Shown one piece after another: positions 29,807-42,953 of a stretch of DNA of 64,000 nucleotides. The position numbers and the translations under genes were made by a program. The notes beneath the pieces are model-generated. The model did not search any database and was not told the DNA's origin. It saw only the letters and a program-made list of their open reading frames with translations. Numbering within the stretch: the stretch's first letter is position 1; each line of letters begins with the position of its first letter. Location of the stretch: NCBI GenBank assembly GCA_030407315.1, contig JALQPE010001669.1, positions 53,516-117,515 on the forward strand, given 5' to 3'. The DNA comes from Asparagopsis taxiformis (taxonomy: Eukaryota; Rhodophyta; Florideophyceae; Bonnemaisoniales; Bonnemaisoniaceae).

Positions 29807-31640
29807 AGAATATTCCATGGAAAATGCCGTATCGTACAGTAGAACTAGTCACCATATTTTAGCGGAACGCCCATCCCCAACGTTTGGATAAGGCCCATCG
29901 AAAAAAATGTAAAAAATCATGGGCTGAGACCAGCACGGCGATTTTGTTTTACAGTAGGCAGGAACCAAGCAGAACTATGGTGTGGCCGTGAGGTGATGGC
30001 TGAACCATGTACGGAAGGACACGTAGGGATGGAAATGAACCACGTCCATATATGAGCAGGACGGCGGGTTGATTAGAACGGGCCAAGTCACGCAGGCACG
30101 GACTGTTGGAATGGAACCAGTACTGTATATGGGTATAGTTAGATATGGGGTGCACCGTGACTGCGATATGTGGTGGAAGGTGCAGAGAGATTCGTAGAAA
30201 TAAACTATAAACTATAATGGGCACACCGTGACGGTCCGGTGTCTGAAACCAGGCGTAAGCAGCACTCGCTGAATGGACGGTGACCAAAGTATGATTATTG
30301 TATTCATTGGAATAATTCCAGAGTAGGTGACTTTTTGCTTATGGGACGTGACTAAGCTGACTTGTGGAACTGGCCAAACGATAATCTGGAAAGGGACCAT
30401 TGACTGGGCATGTACGGCCCAAGGCAAAGCGCGGTTAGTTTCCAAACTACAGTACTGTGTAAAGCCCGGATATATTCTATTATAACACCTGCTCGTGACA
30501 CTGGTATTATTCCACCGTGGAGCACTGTAATGGGTACGGTTCACTTCCACTGGATGTAGTGGTTGTACCGTCGGGTGGGCGTGGACCATGTCCACTGGGT
30601 AGAGTGGTTGCACCGGTGGGCGCTCTGGGTAGAAACTGAAAGGTAGAATGGGCGGCACATCGCACTTTTGCGGAGAAACTGCAGGACGGATAGGTCTGAC
30701 TGAAACGATATCTAGGTAGAATGGAAATCGGCATAGGGATAAAGAATTAGACTAGGGTGCAGCCAGTAGCGGGTACGCAAGATTTACGATATGGTGTAGT
30801 GGATATGGAATAGGTAAATGGGCAGCTAACGCCAAAAGTTTAACGAAATGAAGATCATCTGTACACTGCACTACGGAACTATGAACTACGCTACCATGGT
30901 AGACACTAAACGGCAAAACGCTAGCTCTACATAAAGTAACTACAAATACATATAGGCATGAAAAGAGAGATGAGGGGAAGCCAGAAATTTCTGTTGGCAC
31001 CTGGAAGGAAAAGAATAGATGAATCAATGGTTAGTGCTAGGAATGTAACTTCATCAACGCTAGAAGCATGGTTAGAAGCGAGAGAACATACCGTTGATAG
31101 TGGAGCCAGAGCTTGAGTAAGCGGATTGTAGAGAACCCAGAAACTTCTGCTGGCACATAGATGGAAAGAAGTGGATGACACAGTGGTTAGTGCTGGAAAC
31201 GGTATGCCAAAGATCGATTAGAAGTGAGAAAACGTAGTAATGACAGTAGCCCTGGAGAAAGACGAAACAGAAAGTAGGAAAGGCAGAAAAGTATGTTAGC
31301 AGAAGAACAACGAAGAACCGCAGAAAAAGACAATGGGAGGAATGGCTAAAAGACTAAATGAGCTGGAAAACCTTATCGTAGGATGGAGGCGGCGGGGCAC
31401 AATCACATCCGCAGGGATGTGGTTGCACTCCGCCGCCCCATCCTGCGTAGGTGGTGTGCTCCGAGCGAAAGGTGCTGGCGATGTTGCCCGGGGTGACGCA
31501 AGGCTTAAATACTGCTTCAGAGTGAGCCCAGAGGTCGCGTATTTCACTTGCGTAGTGAGAAAGCGCGCGTTTTTCGTACTGACAAATCAGAAACAAATCA
31601 TCGATGATCTATGAACACGTCATGGACTCGAGATGGACTC
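29807..31640. other. Long region without a supported gene
   Basis: About 1.8 kb of low-information sequence. At about 30970-31210 two diverged copies of a segment of about 170 bp (CCAGAAATTTCTG...GTTAGTGCTAG and CCAGAAACTTCTG...GTTAGTGCTGG) form an old tandem duplication. No domain-bearing frame on either strand. Confidence 0.5.
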
Positions 31641-31651
31641 GTCATGAACAC

Positions 31652-31691
31652 GTAATGAAATAGAACACTAGGTAGTGTTCTATTTCATTAC
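31652..31691. repeat. Perfect hairpin, 19-bp arms
   Basis: GTAATGAAATAGAACACTA, a 2-bp spacer, and its exact reverse complement. It resembles the inverted duplications seen inside coding genes. Confidence 0.85.
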
Positions 31692-31781
31692 AGCTGGCGT
31701 GCAGCTGCACGCGTGTGAGCGGAAACGTGTATTGCAGGCTGAGGAGCCAATGATGAAAAATTAGAAAAAAAATGACTAGTT

Positions 31782-31890
31782 ACTGCAGTAAAAAGTGATC
31801 TAGGAAGATGCATTTGGTAGATCACTTTTTACTGCAGTAAAAAGTGATCTAGGAAGATGCATTTGGTAGATCAGTTTTTACTGCAGTAAA
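31782..31890. repeat. 49-bp tandem repeat, 2.2 units, with internal palindrome
   Basis: Units start at 31782, 31831 and 31880 with ACTGCAGTAAA. Each unit holds an inverted pair AAAAAGTGATCT and AGATCACTTTTT (AGATCAGTTTTT in the second). Confidence 0.85.
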
Positions 31891-31891
31891 A

Positions 31892-32183
31892 TAAACCTAA
31901 TTTAACTTTAATTTTATTGTGGTACGTTCCGCCCTGAGGATGCTGGTTCATGCTTGAGGCAGTTCAAGGAAAGGATAAGCTCTGGAAGAAGCATGAATGG
32001 TATAGACGAGGAATTAGAGATGGTTACATAGAATAGAACATAGTGTCTCACAGGTTTTGGGACAAGGGACTTAAGTATGGCCAATGTCAAGGTGGATGTA
32101 TGTGACGGAAACGCTACAATATGAGGAAGTTTGCTTACGGGAAGTAATATGGTAGAAAAGCTTATGTACTAGACCCTAGAGTA
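31892..32183. other. Downstream flank of the transposase pseudogene
   Basis: No recognisable gene. Probably the 3' part of the old transposon copy. Confidence 0.35.
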
Positions 32184-35100
32184 TCATGCAGTCCTTGGCG
32201 GATATCCATCTGCTCTTGCGAAAATAGAGAAGGAACCACCATCCATAAACGAAGGACCTCCATGCGTAATTCCTCCATTCGAAGTGCCTTGCTCCACAGA
32301 ACATAATGAAGGGCTACAATTGTGGAGGACACCAACCTTACGAACCCCTGAAGTGAGAGGGAGAAACCAGGAGCCGGAATCGGTGTTCGGAGCAAACGTA
32401 GTGGGGACGACTTCTGCTTGATAACTGGAAGAACAATAGCGTGTGGTGGAGACAGGTTTTCCTGGTGAGATTCGTGTATGCAAACGTTTCCAGGTGAAGC
32501 AATGTTTCCATCAATAGTGAGGTCAAACACGGTGGTAACAGCCCAAAAAGAAGGCGAACACGTCTTCTGTAGAATTCTAGAAGACGGGGAAGCTGAGTAG
32601 CAAGCTTGTACTACACATCCAGAAGCTATTTCTTGTGGCTTTGAAAAGTCCCGAGACGCAGCAGAGGGCGAAGCTGCACAGGCAGGGTGGGCAGAACCGA
32701 GACTTGCTCCCTTGCAAGGTTTTCCACGAAGCATGACTGCATCCGAATTCTGCCCACAGGAAAAATCCTGCTGTGGTAATGAAGAGGGAACTCCTGTCCA
32801 CGAGTAATATGAATATGGAGAAGAGAATAATGGTAAAGAAGACCTATTCAAATGTTCGAGAAGGGGTTCTTGACAGAGGTCATGCAGCGTACTAGCCGGG
32901 AGGTTCTCCATGGATTTACAGTGCTCCCGTCCGAATAGAACACGAAGGAGAAACCGTTTAGAACGTTGTCTCTCCACAGATGCTGGAGTAGAATTGGAGA
33001 AACTTTTCAAAGCAAGATGGAGGCTTCCTTTCCAATAGTTTCCGAGTGCCGCTAACATAGCATCCAACTGTCTGTCAGCACCTCCGGAATGCTCTAGACC
33101 TCGTTTCATTTGTTGATGTGTTGCTTCGAATGATAGCTCAGCTACCTGGCGAGCGTGTCCGAGCAGAGGAACAGTGTGTTCAAATGCCTCAATGAGACGG
33201 TGCAAGTTTGGCTTATTGTCAAGAATCTTCCTTGCCCGGAATCCAGCAGTCTTGTTTTCCATCTCAATGTGGTCATTATCATTCGTTACTATACCTTCTG
33301 TCTGCATCTTCCGTTTCTTCGAGACCGCTGTGCTCCGCTGTCTGGTAGGAACAGTCTTGAGCAGGTCATCCACTAGAGTAGCATATTCTTTCGATAGCTG
33401 CTGCAGACGACGGAGACCGTTGTGCGCAGAATTCCCTGTAGCTCTCTGTACTGCCTCAGAACCGTCGATATTTTTTCGTGGTAGGAAGTATGTAGCTGCA
33501 GATATAGAGGACAGGAGACGAACAATTTCTAGAGACAGATGACGTTGCTCTTCAGAAGCCTGGAGTGACCTTGAACCGCTACCTTCGGATGACCTTGTAG
33601 TCTGCGATTGGAATTTCAGAGAAGACCTGAAGCAGTGTTCGGCGACGAGGAGAACTGCAAATCTGTCCGAGATTCCGATTGTATGAGTTTCACCTGCGTT
33701 GAAGTTATATATCCTGTTCTGATTTGCGAGGCCCAATACACGGAGGGCATCCACCATGAACCTGTCGGCCAGCCTTCTCACACCATCATTAGGCAAGCTT
33801 GAAAAAGCATTGTCCAGAGCATCCTTTGCCAGTCCATGGAGGAGATGGTCATTTCCAACAAACGTCGAACGGTATAGGTCCAGAATAGCAGGCACGACAG
33901 GGATTCGTAGACCATCGTTTCCGAGTGGTGTCCCGGTTGGAACCAGCCCTTTGGACCTAGCTTCATGAAGTAGTCTTTCAATGAGATGCAATGGAGTGTC
34001 TGTGATATTTTGCACTGTTCTCAAACCCAGATACTTCAAGATGTTTGCAGAACTTTCCGATGACTGAACAGCAGCTGTTCGCTCGGATGTGCGAAAGTGT
34101 GTATCAGAGCTCGAATGTAAACGGGTGTCGTAGCCAAACTGCGAGTTCTTCCCATATTTCCCCCCTCTTACAAAGAAACACAAATGGCATGGGCAGTCTG
34201 CGTTGTGCCCCATGACATCCAGCACATGAGAACAGGCAGGATAATCCGATACGAAACCAATAAAGTCCAGGAAAATTAGACATTCATTGCCGTCTGGATC
34301 GACATCACAAACCCCGACGTACATCCTTGAATAATGTCTCTAGAGATATGTCGAAGGATATGGTTTGTACTAACACCAGGACCTGTGACACCGATAACGC
34401 GCACAGCAGAACTGTTCCGGCGACAGTCCAGCGGAAGACCCATTGGGAGCATATAGCATACTCCAGCACTCCCTTTCTTACCAGAGGCTTCATTGAAGTC
34501 ATCGCAGTATAAAAGAAATGGATAGACGTAGTATGTGGTACCGCAGCTGAGAACCCCACGGAGATGTGTAGGATGAAAGGGGCTGGGCTCGTGCCTGGTT
34601 TCAATAACTTAACATTATTGATTGCACGAGTTCCGCCGACAACTTTGTAATGCCCTTCAGAGCTGACGAGAAAGAGCAGTTTTTGTGATGGGCCTGGCGG
34701 TCCGGGAGAGCTGACGACAAGCCCAATGAAGAACTGTATACCACAATTTTGAGTAGGGTTACACTCAGGACTGGGTGATAAAACTGTCAGGTGATCACCC
34801 GGCCGAGCATATTCCCGGAACGACTCTTTCTGAAGGATGAAGGCGGACCCATATGAATGCGGGGAGACCGAAAGCCTACTATGAAATGTGGCACCGGAGT
34901 TTATCCATGAAGAAGATGTGATAGCTTTGAACGACTCATAGCTGGAAGATAGTGATTCATGTTGGAAAAGGGAACTGAGAGTAGGATCTAGAGAAGAGGC
35001 GTGCTGCCCTGATGTGACATGCAGTTCCACAATACTACCACCGAAAGCAGAAACGGGAAAGCCGTCTTTTACCGCCTCCGCCCTCATCGTGTAGTTTTGT

Positions 35101-36230
35101 CCTTTTAAGGAGTACTCTCTGAATTTTCCTAGCTTCGACTTGCACACGTTACCATGTAAACTTAGTATGTCATCCGAGTCGGAAGCATCCAATTGTGTGT
35201 TATCACGCCACGCAAGGTCGAATATATGTGGTGCAGTAATGTCTGCTCGTGCATATTCGCTTGGTGGAACGATAAGTACAGGTGCTGATTGACTAGCTTT
35301 GTTTTGTTCGACCTTACTTCTTCGTAGAATTGCAGAAGAGGCAACACGAGCTGCACTACGCTCTGCGTTTACAGGGAAGTATACGGTTTCCGAACGTAAC
35401 CATGCGTTGAAGAACAGCCACGGTCTTACCTTCCGCATAATTGTCGAATAATGGGGTAGACTTCGCTGAACGTGTTTGTTCGTGGAACCTTGTCTAGCGA
35501 AATCGAACAACACGCGATCTTCCTGAAGGTTTGCTGCGGTGCATTTCGTCGACCCTGTCAGTTTGGCGACAGCGTACAACGTTGTCCATTCTGTCATGTA
35601 ATTGCGAGCTTTGTCTGGATTGGACGTGTTCATGATAAAGGGAGAAGAGATTAGGAGCTTCGCTTCTGCCTCCTCCTGTAGAAACAGGTCGTTGTCATCC
35701 GAATCGGAGTCGTTTGTTGCGGTGACGTTCTCATGATGGTCGGAAGCAGCGGGATGGCACAGTTTAGGAACTGTCGCAGCAGAAGTGACGGGGTCTCTGC
35801 CGGAGGATAGTACAATATCATCGTCGCTAGGAGTAATACAAGCTTTTTGAACTTCTGGAACAATTGTTCCAGAAGTATACTTGAGTATATTGTTCTGCTT
35901 CCCACTATTGGCGTACGTCAAAGGGAGGGTGGTATCGACAGAATTGCTCCTACGTCTGAAGATATCCTGTGAAGACGAGGAAGGGAGGACTGGATCTGGA
36001 TCTGGGGTCTGGGAATTGGTAGCTATGGGAGCATGGGGAGGGTTCGAAGTGCTACCATACTCTGTTGCCGGGCGAGGATGATGGGTTTCTGGTGTATTGC
36101 AGTCCATTTCCTGAACGGCAAAAGGATTTGAGACTGTTCTGGATGTCGAGCGTCTAGTCCGATTGCGGACAGGGGCTACATAGTTGAAACGGAGCCTCGG
36201 GCCATTCCTAGACTTTCTCGGTCTAGCCAT
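32184..36230 (-). pseudogene. Tnp2/Transposase_21-like transposase, old copy with frameshifts
   Basis: Homologous over its length to the intact 1267-residue transposase at 54956-58759. The likely start is M at 36230 (MARPRKSRNGPRLRF). Frame changes are needed near 34590 (before HPTHLRGVLSC, equivalent to HPASPREDAPC), near 34315 (before VDPDGNECLIFLD) and in the last 500 bp, where the C-terminus (ADGYPPRTA) is in another frame from the 32162 stop. Conserved motifs include SDYPACSHVLDVMGH, CPCHLC and ELSFEATHQQMKRG. A perfect 26-bp palindrome lies inside (35851-35876). It is not expected to encode an active enzyme. Confidence 0.8.
35851..35876. repeat. 26-bp perfect palindrome in the transposase pseudogene
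   Basis: ACTTCTGGAACAA followed directly by its reverse complement. No spacer. Confidence 0.85.
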
Positions 36231-36533
36231 ATCTCGATAACCTGGATTGAGGTAGCACCTAGGTGCAAACAGCTGTTTGGAAGGGAGGGAAACGCTGTAC
36301 GCCTCTATATTATGAGGATACAAATCTCTATAGTCTATCAATCTGTAGAAGAACGAAATTGGAAGGGGAGATCTCAGAGCTGACCGTTACAGTCGTTGCA
36401 GAGAACATGTTCTCTATTTCCATGGAAGCCAGGAAATAGTGCAAAGTACTGATGAGTATACCTGAAGACTGAAAACTTCAAAGAATGACATAGTTTTTAC
36501 CAGAATCGTAATTCATCCTATAGTGTTGACTTA

Positions 36534-36597
36534 GCAAGAAACACTGTCAAGTAGTGAAGGAGATGCCTCTCCTTCACTACTCGACAGTGTTTCTTGC
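36534..36597. repeat. 64-bp hairpin, 30-bp arms
   Basis: Arms 36534-36563 and 36568-36597 are reverse complements with one mismatch around a 4-bp spacer. Confidence 0.9.
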
Positions 36598-36677
36598 AGC
36601 TTCGCAACTGCAGACAGAGCACTCAGTGCAAACACTATACTCCATGGAGTGGCACGGAGAAGTTCCAGACTAGTCTA

Positions 36678-36716
36678 AAATTTGGTAATTTTTTGGGCTC
36701 AAAAATTACCAAATTT
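36678..36716. repeat. 39-bp hairpin, 16-bp arms
   Basis: AAATTTGGTAATTTTT, a 7-bp spacer, and its exact reverse complement. Confidence 0.85.
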
Positions 36717-38573
36717 CACGCCCCTTCTTGTACTCTCTTCACGACTGTTCATTGGGTACTGATTGATTTGAACGCAACCGGTGAGTCTTTTGGCGCGTGG
36801 GCGCGAATAAATTCGCGCCCCTTCAGTTAACCTTCCAAACGTTACGTCTACACGATTTCCTTTCACTCTCCTCTGCTACTCATCTACTACTCCTTGTAGT
36901 ACTCCAGCACCTCAAAGGCAATTCAGATCGTGCATCCGTTGAAGTTGTAACCATTTGTCGAATTTTTGCTCATCTAATGACTTCCTTGCTACACTCAAAA
37001 AGATACGGCGCCACGAAGGGTAATCCCTCCAGATCGACAGTGGGCTGCAACCACATGATGTACGCGATATCATCCAATCTGACGACATGCACATTCATTG
37101 TATGCGCGTGGCCAACGCCTACCTTATATGCTCGCAAACTGATGCACATACTTGGCTTCAGCCACCCGCGCAGTCCAGTCCCTCTGGAAAAGCTGTTGTG
37201 TTTCTGGTGTCCGCCTTACCGGTTCAATTGACTTTCCTGCCAGTTTCATGATGCGCATTACCAAGTTTCACCCTGCTGTTGGGTATGTCGATCACTTGTG
37301 AATTTTCTTGTTCATATGAATCTTCGGTCTACCGCTTCCGTTGATCCAAACCAGCGGACGGTTTACTGCGCTGTGGGTAATATTCACCTCAAATGGAGTC
37401 GGAATGATTATAATCAATGATATATCATTGATGCAATGACGCTCAAGGCATTGGCTAGCCAAGCCGCGTTGAACATTATGGACGTATATTGTCTTCATGA
37501 ACGAAGACCTTTTGACCTCATCAGATCGCCACAATAGTACCAATGTTTGGAATCTGAAGGTCAACCCAAAGAACCAAACACCACAAAGAAACTAAGTTTT
37601 CTACGTCAGCTCGTACGTTGTGTTTTGTCAGTCGTTTGTGACCGCCTACAAAGGATATATTTTACAGCCATGGGGATCTTTCTAGCATGGATATCCATTG
37701 TCGTATTCGTCACACGACACATCGCAAGAAATCGAGCCTCTACACCGGACCGCGCTTATCAATGGTGATGTGGACATGGCCCTGCGAGCTCGTCACCTAC
37801 ATCGTACATCAGTCTGGTTGTTTTTCTACTCACGGGCTTCTGGATCAATGACGTCTAAGATCGACATTGGGCATACAACTCTGGCACATATCGCTCAAAT
37901 AATTCCTGAACAGGTTGCTACTTCAGATCTGCCTCCTGTGTAAAACCGGCACATGGCACAACAGAAATAGAGAGGGCTTATTCTCTCACAATGCCATCCT
38001 TCGAATAGCTTTGTGAACGAGATTGGCGATCTCAAGCCGCATAAAGGCGCGAGGAATGTTGCACAACTCGTCTTCCATAGCTGCATATTGCAAGAGATGT
38101 AAGCGAAGTATACCGCACAATATATGCGGCTCGGCTAAATAGCAGCAGGAGAACCTGCCGAATATCTGTGCATGGGGTTCCCTGCAGGAAAATAAGAAGC
38201 TGCAGAGAGAGATGACAAACTCTGGTGAACGCGCCGATATTGGGAGAGTTCAAATGAGGAAGAATGATGCAATCTGACGCATCAAATACGATTTTCATGG
38301 TCAACACTTGCGCACTGTCTGAGATCATGTTCATGTCGCAGCACTTCAACATTTTGGAATGAGCCCCATCTAATTGTTGAATTCTAACGAATTGTTCCAG
38401 GGCCTCCATGCCCAAACTTTCTTCTTCACCCTTCAACAGTATGGCACAACCCGTTGTCTTTATCAACGCCATTCCCCATTGTGCCCATTCCATGCTTTTC
38501 CCGGCACCTTCCCAGCTCCAGCACCTCCACCGCACAGCCATAATGTTCACAATTACTAGGCGGCTCGCTTACA

Positions 38574-39260
38574 GTGAACGCAATTCCAGTCCTCAGGTCA
38601 AAGTCGAAACTTCCGCCGCGTTCAGTCAATGTTCAAGTTGCTGCGCGACGCCGTCCTCTCTATGAACGTGAAAAGCTTGGCGGAGAGCGTTCTGTGATCT
38701 TGTGTTCGAGTGATCGGCGCGAAGTTGTCTGCTCTGCGCCAGCAGCTCAACGCAAAGGGGCATCTGCTGTGACTGTTACCAATTCAAAGAAACTGTTCAC
38801 ATACGATAATGTCTTCGATCAGAATGCGCCTCAGGCCGATGTCTACGACCAACTTGTTGAGCCAATTGTAGACGAAGTGCTCGAAGGTTACAATTGTACT
38901 GTCCTCGCCGATGGTCAGACAGGAACCGGCAAAACCAATACAATGGAAGGGCGTCGTGATGACGACACTCTCGCAATGTCAGATAGGAGGCTTCCAGAGA
39001 ATGCGGGCATTATCCCGCGAGCGGCCAAGCAGGTGTTTGATCACCGCCGAAGTATCACCGACGAACATGCCGTGCGGGTAAGTCACCTCGAATTGTATAA
39101 CGAGCAGTTGCCCGACTTGCTCAGCCCTCACGATGTTGTCTCCGAATCGCTCCGAATGGACGAAGACCCGCAGAGAGGGACGTTCGTGCAAGTTTTAGAG
39201 GATGTTGTCACCCCCAGGGAAGAGGAAAATTTCGCCGTTCTCGATCAGGCAGCAACATAA
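38574..39260 (+). pseudogene. Kinesin motor domain fragment (kinesin-5-like)
   Basis: The frame shows SVNVQVAARRRPLYERE (first strand of the motor), LFTYDNVFDQNAPQADVYD, VLEGYNCTVLADGQTGTGKT (P-loop; the usual AYGQTGTGKT has D in place of Y), AGIIPRAAKQVFD and VSHLELYNEQLPDLLS. It stops after the nucleotide-binding half (LDQAAT), before the switch motifs SSRSH and DLAGSE, so it cannot be a working motor. The sequence resembles kinesin-5/BimC. There is no ATG next to the motor start. Confidence 0.8.
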
Positions 39261-39913
39261 CGGCGTACCGAAGAAACTTCTGAGGAAAGCAGAGACCGTC
39301 AGGTGAATATGCTGCATTGCTGTAATTGGACTTTTAGAGATAATTTGAAACTTTTAGCCTTTTCTCGCGGCGCCGAACTATTTCGGAATTTTACTGAATA
39401 AAGGTGTGGAACACCGGCGCGGAGCGAGAGGGCAGCGTTAGCGCCGGCGGCTCTGCGCCGGTGACCTTCCCGATTCTAGTGTCTATTCTAACTACCCACT
39501 AGCTCTACCAACCTCTTGTCTGACGTTACGTTTGCGTCGGCATTGCTACTTACGAGACGACATTGGTCTCTCGACCTAGAAATTCGGGAATCTAACGTTC
39601 TTTTCTTTGTTTCACCTTTTATTTACTACTACTTTCTGCCCGGGTTTTGTCTCTGTTGTCATTATTGCGCCATGGACTCCCCGCGCCGCCCATCGACGGC
39701 ACCATCAAGTTATGGATTAAGGCGAGAGACTCGCACCCAGGTACTCCGTCGACTACATCGTGAAAGGCAGAGCCCACGAGTCACCCAAGGATCCGATAGC
39801 GCTCGTCATGTGAGCGGCCAATCACAGGTACCATCGCATACTAACGCGAATTTGTTGAAACGAATTGGTCGCTTACCGAGCGTTTATTGAATCTGCGAGC
39901 TCACTACATAATT
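39261..39913. other. Spacer with a short Arg/Ser-rich frame
   Basis: GC-rich sequence (GCGCCGGCGGCTCTGCGCCGG, about 39440-39460) and a plus-strand frame, 39672-39890 (MDSPRRPSTAPSSYG), without a recognisable domain. It might be the start of a gag-like frame from a retroelement; I cannot confirm that. Confidence 0.35.
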
Positions 39914-40340
39914 TGTATTCTCGCCGAGGTGCGTCGGCGGTGCTAAGGACAGCCTATTTATGGCTGCTCCAGACAGACTGTCACTGACAGTCTGTCCTAG
40001 CAAACACCCGCTGCCAATCTGGTACACGTGGGCTTCTCAATCATATCACCCACACGTGTACACTTATCATAACATTTCCCCTCTGCCATGATGGCAACCC
40101 ATCCTGGCATTTCTAATTACTAATTGAAACTATGACAAACAAATTGAAACTTCAGACGCTATTATTTCCATGAAGAAAGGTCGTAGAAGCTTCGGAGAAG
40201 TTGCTACCCGACTAATTCGGGCACGCTGAACACGATGAGATAGGTTTCGGAGCGCATAGAGCACTCCTTCTAGGAGAAATCGAGGGTCAAAGTTTTCTCA
40301 CGTAATTGAGCCCCTCAGGGCCAATTCCAGTGCTTCAACA
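39914..40340 (-). mobile_element. Possible Copia long terminal repeat
   Basis: Immediately after the RNase H frame on the minus strand is a polypurine tract (AAAGAGGGGGAG), followed by TGTTGAAGCACTGG, as expected for the start of a 3' LTR. The far boundary at 39914 (ending ...ATACA) is a guess from the TG...CA rule. No second LTR is in the window. Confidence 0.4.
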
Positions 40341-40824
40341 CTCCCCCTCTTTGACCTTCTCGATTAATGATCTGGTAGTTACCCCCATAAGTTCACGAAG
40401 CTTGACGAACTGAATCCTTTGCAGAGGCTTAGTGAGGACATCCGCTACCATATCGGATGTTGGACAGTAGTCGATATCGAACATCCCTTCGAGGAGGCAA
40501 TCCCGGACAAAGTGATACCGAATGTCGATATGCTTTGTGCGGGTTCCAGAAGCATCGTTCCTAGCCATTTTGATAGATCCTTGATTATCCACATTGATGA
40601 GGATAGGATCTGCAGGATTTGTACTGCTGCTGAAACCAACGATGTTTCTCAGCCAGAATGCCTCCTTCACTGCTGCACTGAGAGCCATGTATTCGGCTTC
40701 TGAGGAAGACTGGGCTACACAGCCTTGCTTACGAGACTTCCAGCTCACCGCTCCTCCAGCCATCTTGAAGACATAGCCACTAGTCGACTTCCGGTTGATA
40801 GTACAACCGCCCCAAACACTAGTT
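40335..40824 (-). pseudogene. Ty1/Copia RNase H fragment
   Basis: The frame contains the C-terminal RNase H domain of a Copia polyprotein: RKSTSGYVF, GGAVSWKSRKQ, AQSSSEAEYMALS, WLRNIVGF, DNQGSIKMA, RTKHIDIRYHFVRD and ADVLTKPL. Sequence upstream of about 40824 is unrelated, so reverse transcriptase, integrase and gag are missing. It is a truncated relic. Confidence 0.85.
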
Positions 40825-42953
40825 TGGTGTATTTCGGGGGAATATTTTTGAAATAGGGAAATTTCAGAATGGGCGAATCTGGGTGTAATGCATATCGCTG
40901 GAGAGCTACTTTCGAGCAAATTACAATGGTACTCATTTGGTTGGTTCAGTGCTCATAGTTACCAAGCTATTCAAACTTCTATTTTGGAAGCAAAAATGAC
41001 CTATCAGTTGTGCATTGTTCTGAAGTTTAAATATTTTTTCCGATTTTCAATATCACGTGGTCTGTCTCTCATGGTAATAAAGCGTTTGAGCTGGTATGAT
41101 GCGTATCGCATCCTGAAATCTCAAAATTTTTTATGCTTGCAACAAGAAAGTGCACATGAGCCATCAGATCGTTTTCAAAACACACCGACGGTGGTGTATC
41201 CAATCGGTTACTGTTAGACCAAGCTTGTATGAAATAGAAGATGGATCTGGAGGATGTGAAGATTTGGACGAATAAGTTAATGTTGATGATGAATGTCTCG
41301 CATGGCATGTCGGTGCATTGGAAAATGGCAGAGATAGCAACTTTCATCGCATCGCTCGTGGATCTACAGTGCCATCGCATCTATCCATCCGTCTAACATC
41401 CGCCTCTGCCGCACCAATATCTCTTCCCCCACCACTCTGCTTCCTGCATGTCTAACTAGCGCGCAAGCTTCCGAAGATGCAGAGCATTCCGCGCGAAAGG
41501 AACCGCTCTATCCAAGTCACGAACTAGACATCGTCCACCGTGCTACCTTTCGCCAACCATCACTACGTCACACTGTACGAGAAGCGCTTTGCCAAGCGGT
41601 AAATTAGCTCTGCTACCGCGATTTCTTCACCCTCCCTTACAAACGCATTCATGAGCTCGTACCCATCGTTACCGCCTTTCAGAGCTGCGATATTGGGTAA
41701 TAGAAGCGTCTCACCCTTCGCAAAGCCTCATGTCTCAATGTTTACATATGAACTGGAAATGAAGGAGGTTATTGGAAGTCATGAAGCGAACTATTATGCG
41801 CAATACATGATCATTACCCCAAGTTTCATTATCGCACAATCATGGTAACAACAGCATGCATTTTATCTTCATCATCTGCACTGCAGTTCATGAGCTATGG
41901 TTAAGATGATGAAGTTGGATAGACCAATGTTCCATCTACATCTTTAAGAAGAAGGTAACACGCGTAGAGGTCGATGGCATGGCCGTATCATACCCCGTGT
42001 ATGTTATACAAGTTCAAGTAAGCGCGGATGCTTCAGCAAAGCGATTGGTAACAAACGGATACCATGCATTAGAAGAGTCGGTGCAGTGCGAACTTCGTGC
42101 ATCGCGATGAAGTTTTGAACATGTACTGGGTTTATTCCTGACAGCCTATCTCATTGAACAATTATACAGCTAACTGGTAATGATTTATCAACATTTAACG
42201 ATACGAAGACAATGTGCATGATGTGCATGGCTGTATATATGTACATGAGTGGAAAGTTCTAATGCGGACCTTGCGGGATGCTTGCAAGCGCGTGCATCAT
42301 GCACGCGTATGATATGTCTGTATATACGGGAGTGGCTTTTACAGGCTTTGGAATCTCCTTCCGCGAGCCTCTTTCATGCTCTGCCATACTCAGTACGGAA
42401 TGCCCGTGGTCAAACTGCGCAGCTGAATTTAAGGTAGCGCAGAGCTTGACTCACCCATGACGAATTTAATGCATCTATGTACATCTCAATTGTGTACTCT
42501 ACAACAGTTACTCTTGGAAGTATACGGCTTCGAGCATATGCGATGCATCCGAGGGAATCCAATTCAACACCGGCCATATGTAACCCAGATAGTTGATAGT
42601 GGAGAAGCAGAATCCTTTTCATAGACGTTCCGAATTGAGTATACTCAATTCAAGAGTATACTGTTTTCTCATCGCTGTCAACAAACGAAATCATTCACTA
42701 AAGTTTGCTATCCATGTGCATTGATTATGTGCAAGAAAAATCACCCAGCACAATAGCTGAAGCAAAATACATGAAGGAGAGAAGAGAATCGACGGGAAAT
42801 CATTGGATCAGACTATGAAATCGCATATGGTGCAGTCATTGAAGTACCTACTGCCCGACTTGCACCGCAAATTGTGCCATAGTTGAAGCACTTGCTGTAG
42901 CTTTTCTAGAACGAGTATTGTTTAATTGATTCACATCGCATCGCACACATTTT
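40825..42953. other. Region without a supported gene
   Basis: About 2.1 kb in which I find no conserved frame. It holds small hairpins (GCGCGTGCATCATGCACGCG near 42288). It is possibly the 3' part of the transposon downstream of the methyltransferase; no CACTACGGTG terminus was seen. Confidence 0.4.

Larger units (their letters stand above)
36231..38573. other. Region without a supported gene
   Basis: Contains the upstream flank of the transposase pseudogene, several hairpins (36534-36597, 36678-36716, and GGCGCGAATAAATTCGCGCC near 36807) and two medium open frames, + 36797-37231 and - 38032-38550. Neither frame shows motifs I can name. The minus one contains DASDCIILPHLNSP but is not assignable. 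Confidence 0.4.

Noticed and set aside
36797..37231. 144-codon plus-strand frame
   Set aside because: Composition is unremarkable, there are no motifs and no second copy in the window.
38032..38550. 172-codon minus-strand frame considered as a mismatch-repair-like fragment
   Set aside because: The hydrophobic segments gave a vague resemblance only; no diagnostic motif such as a Walker A site.
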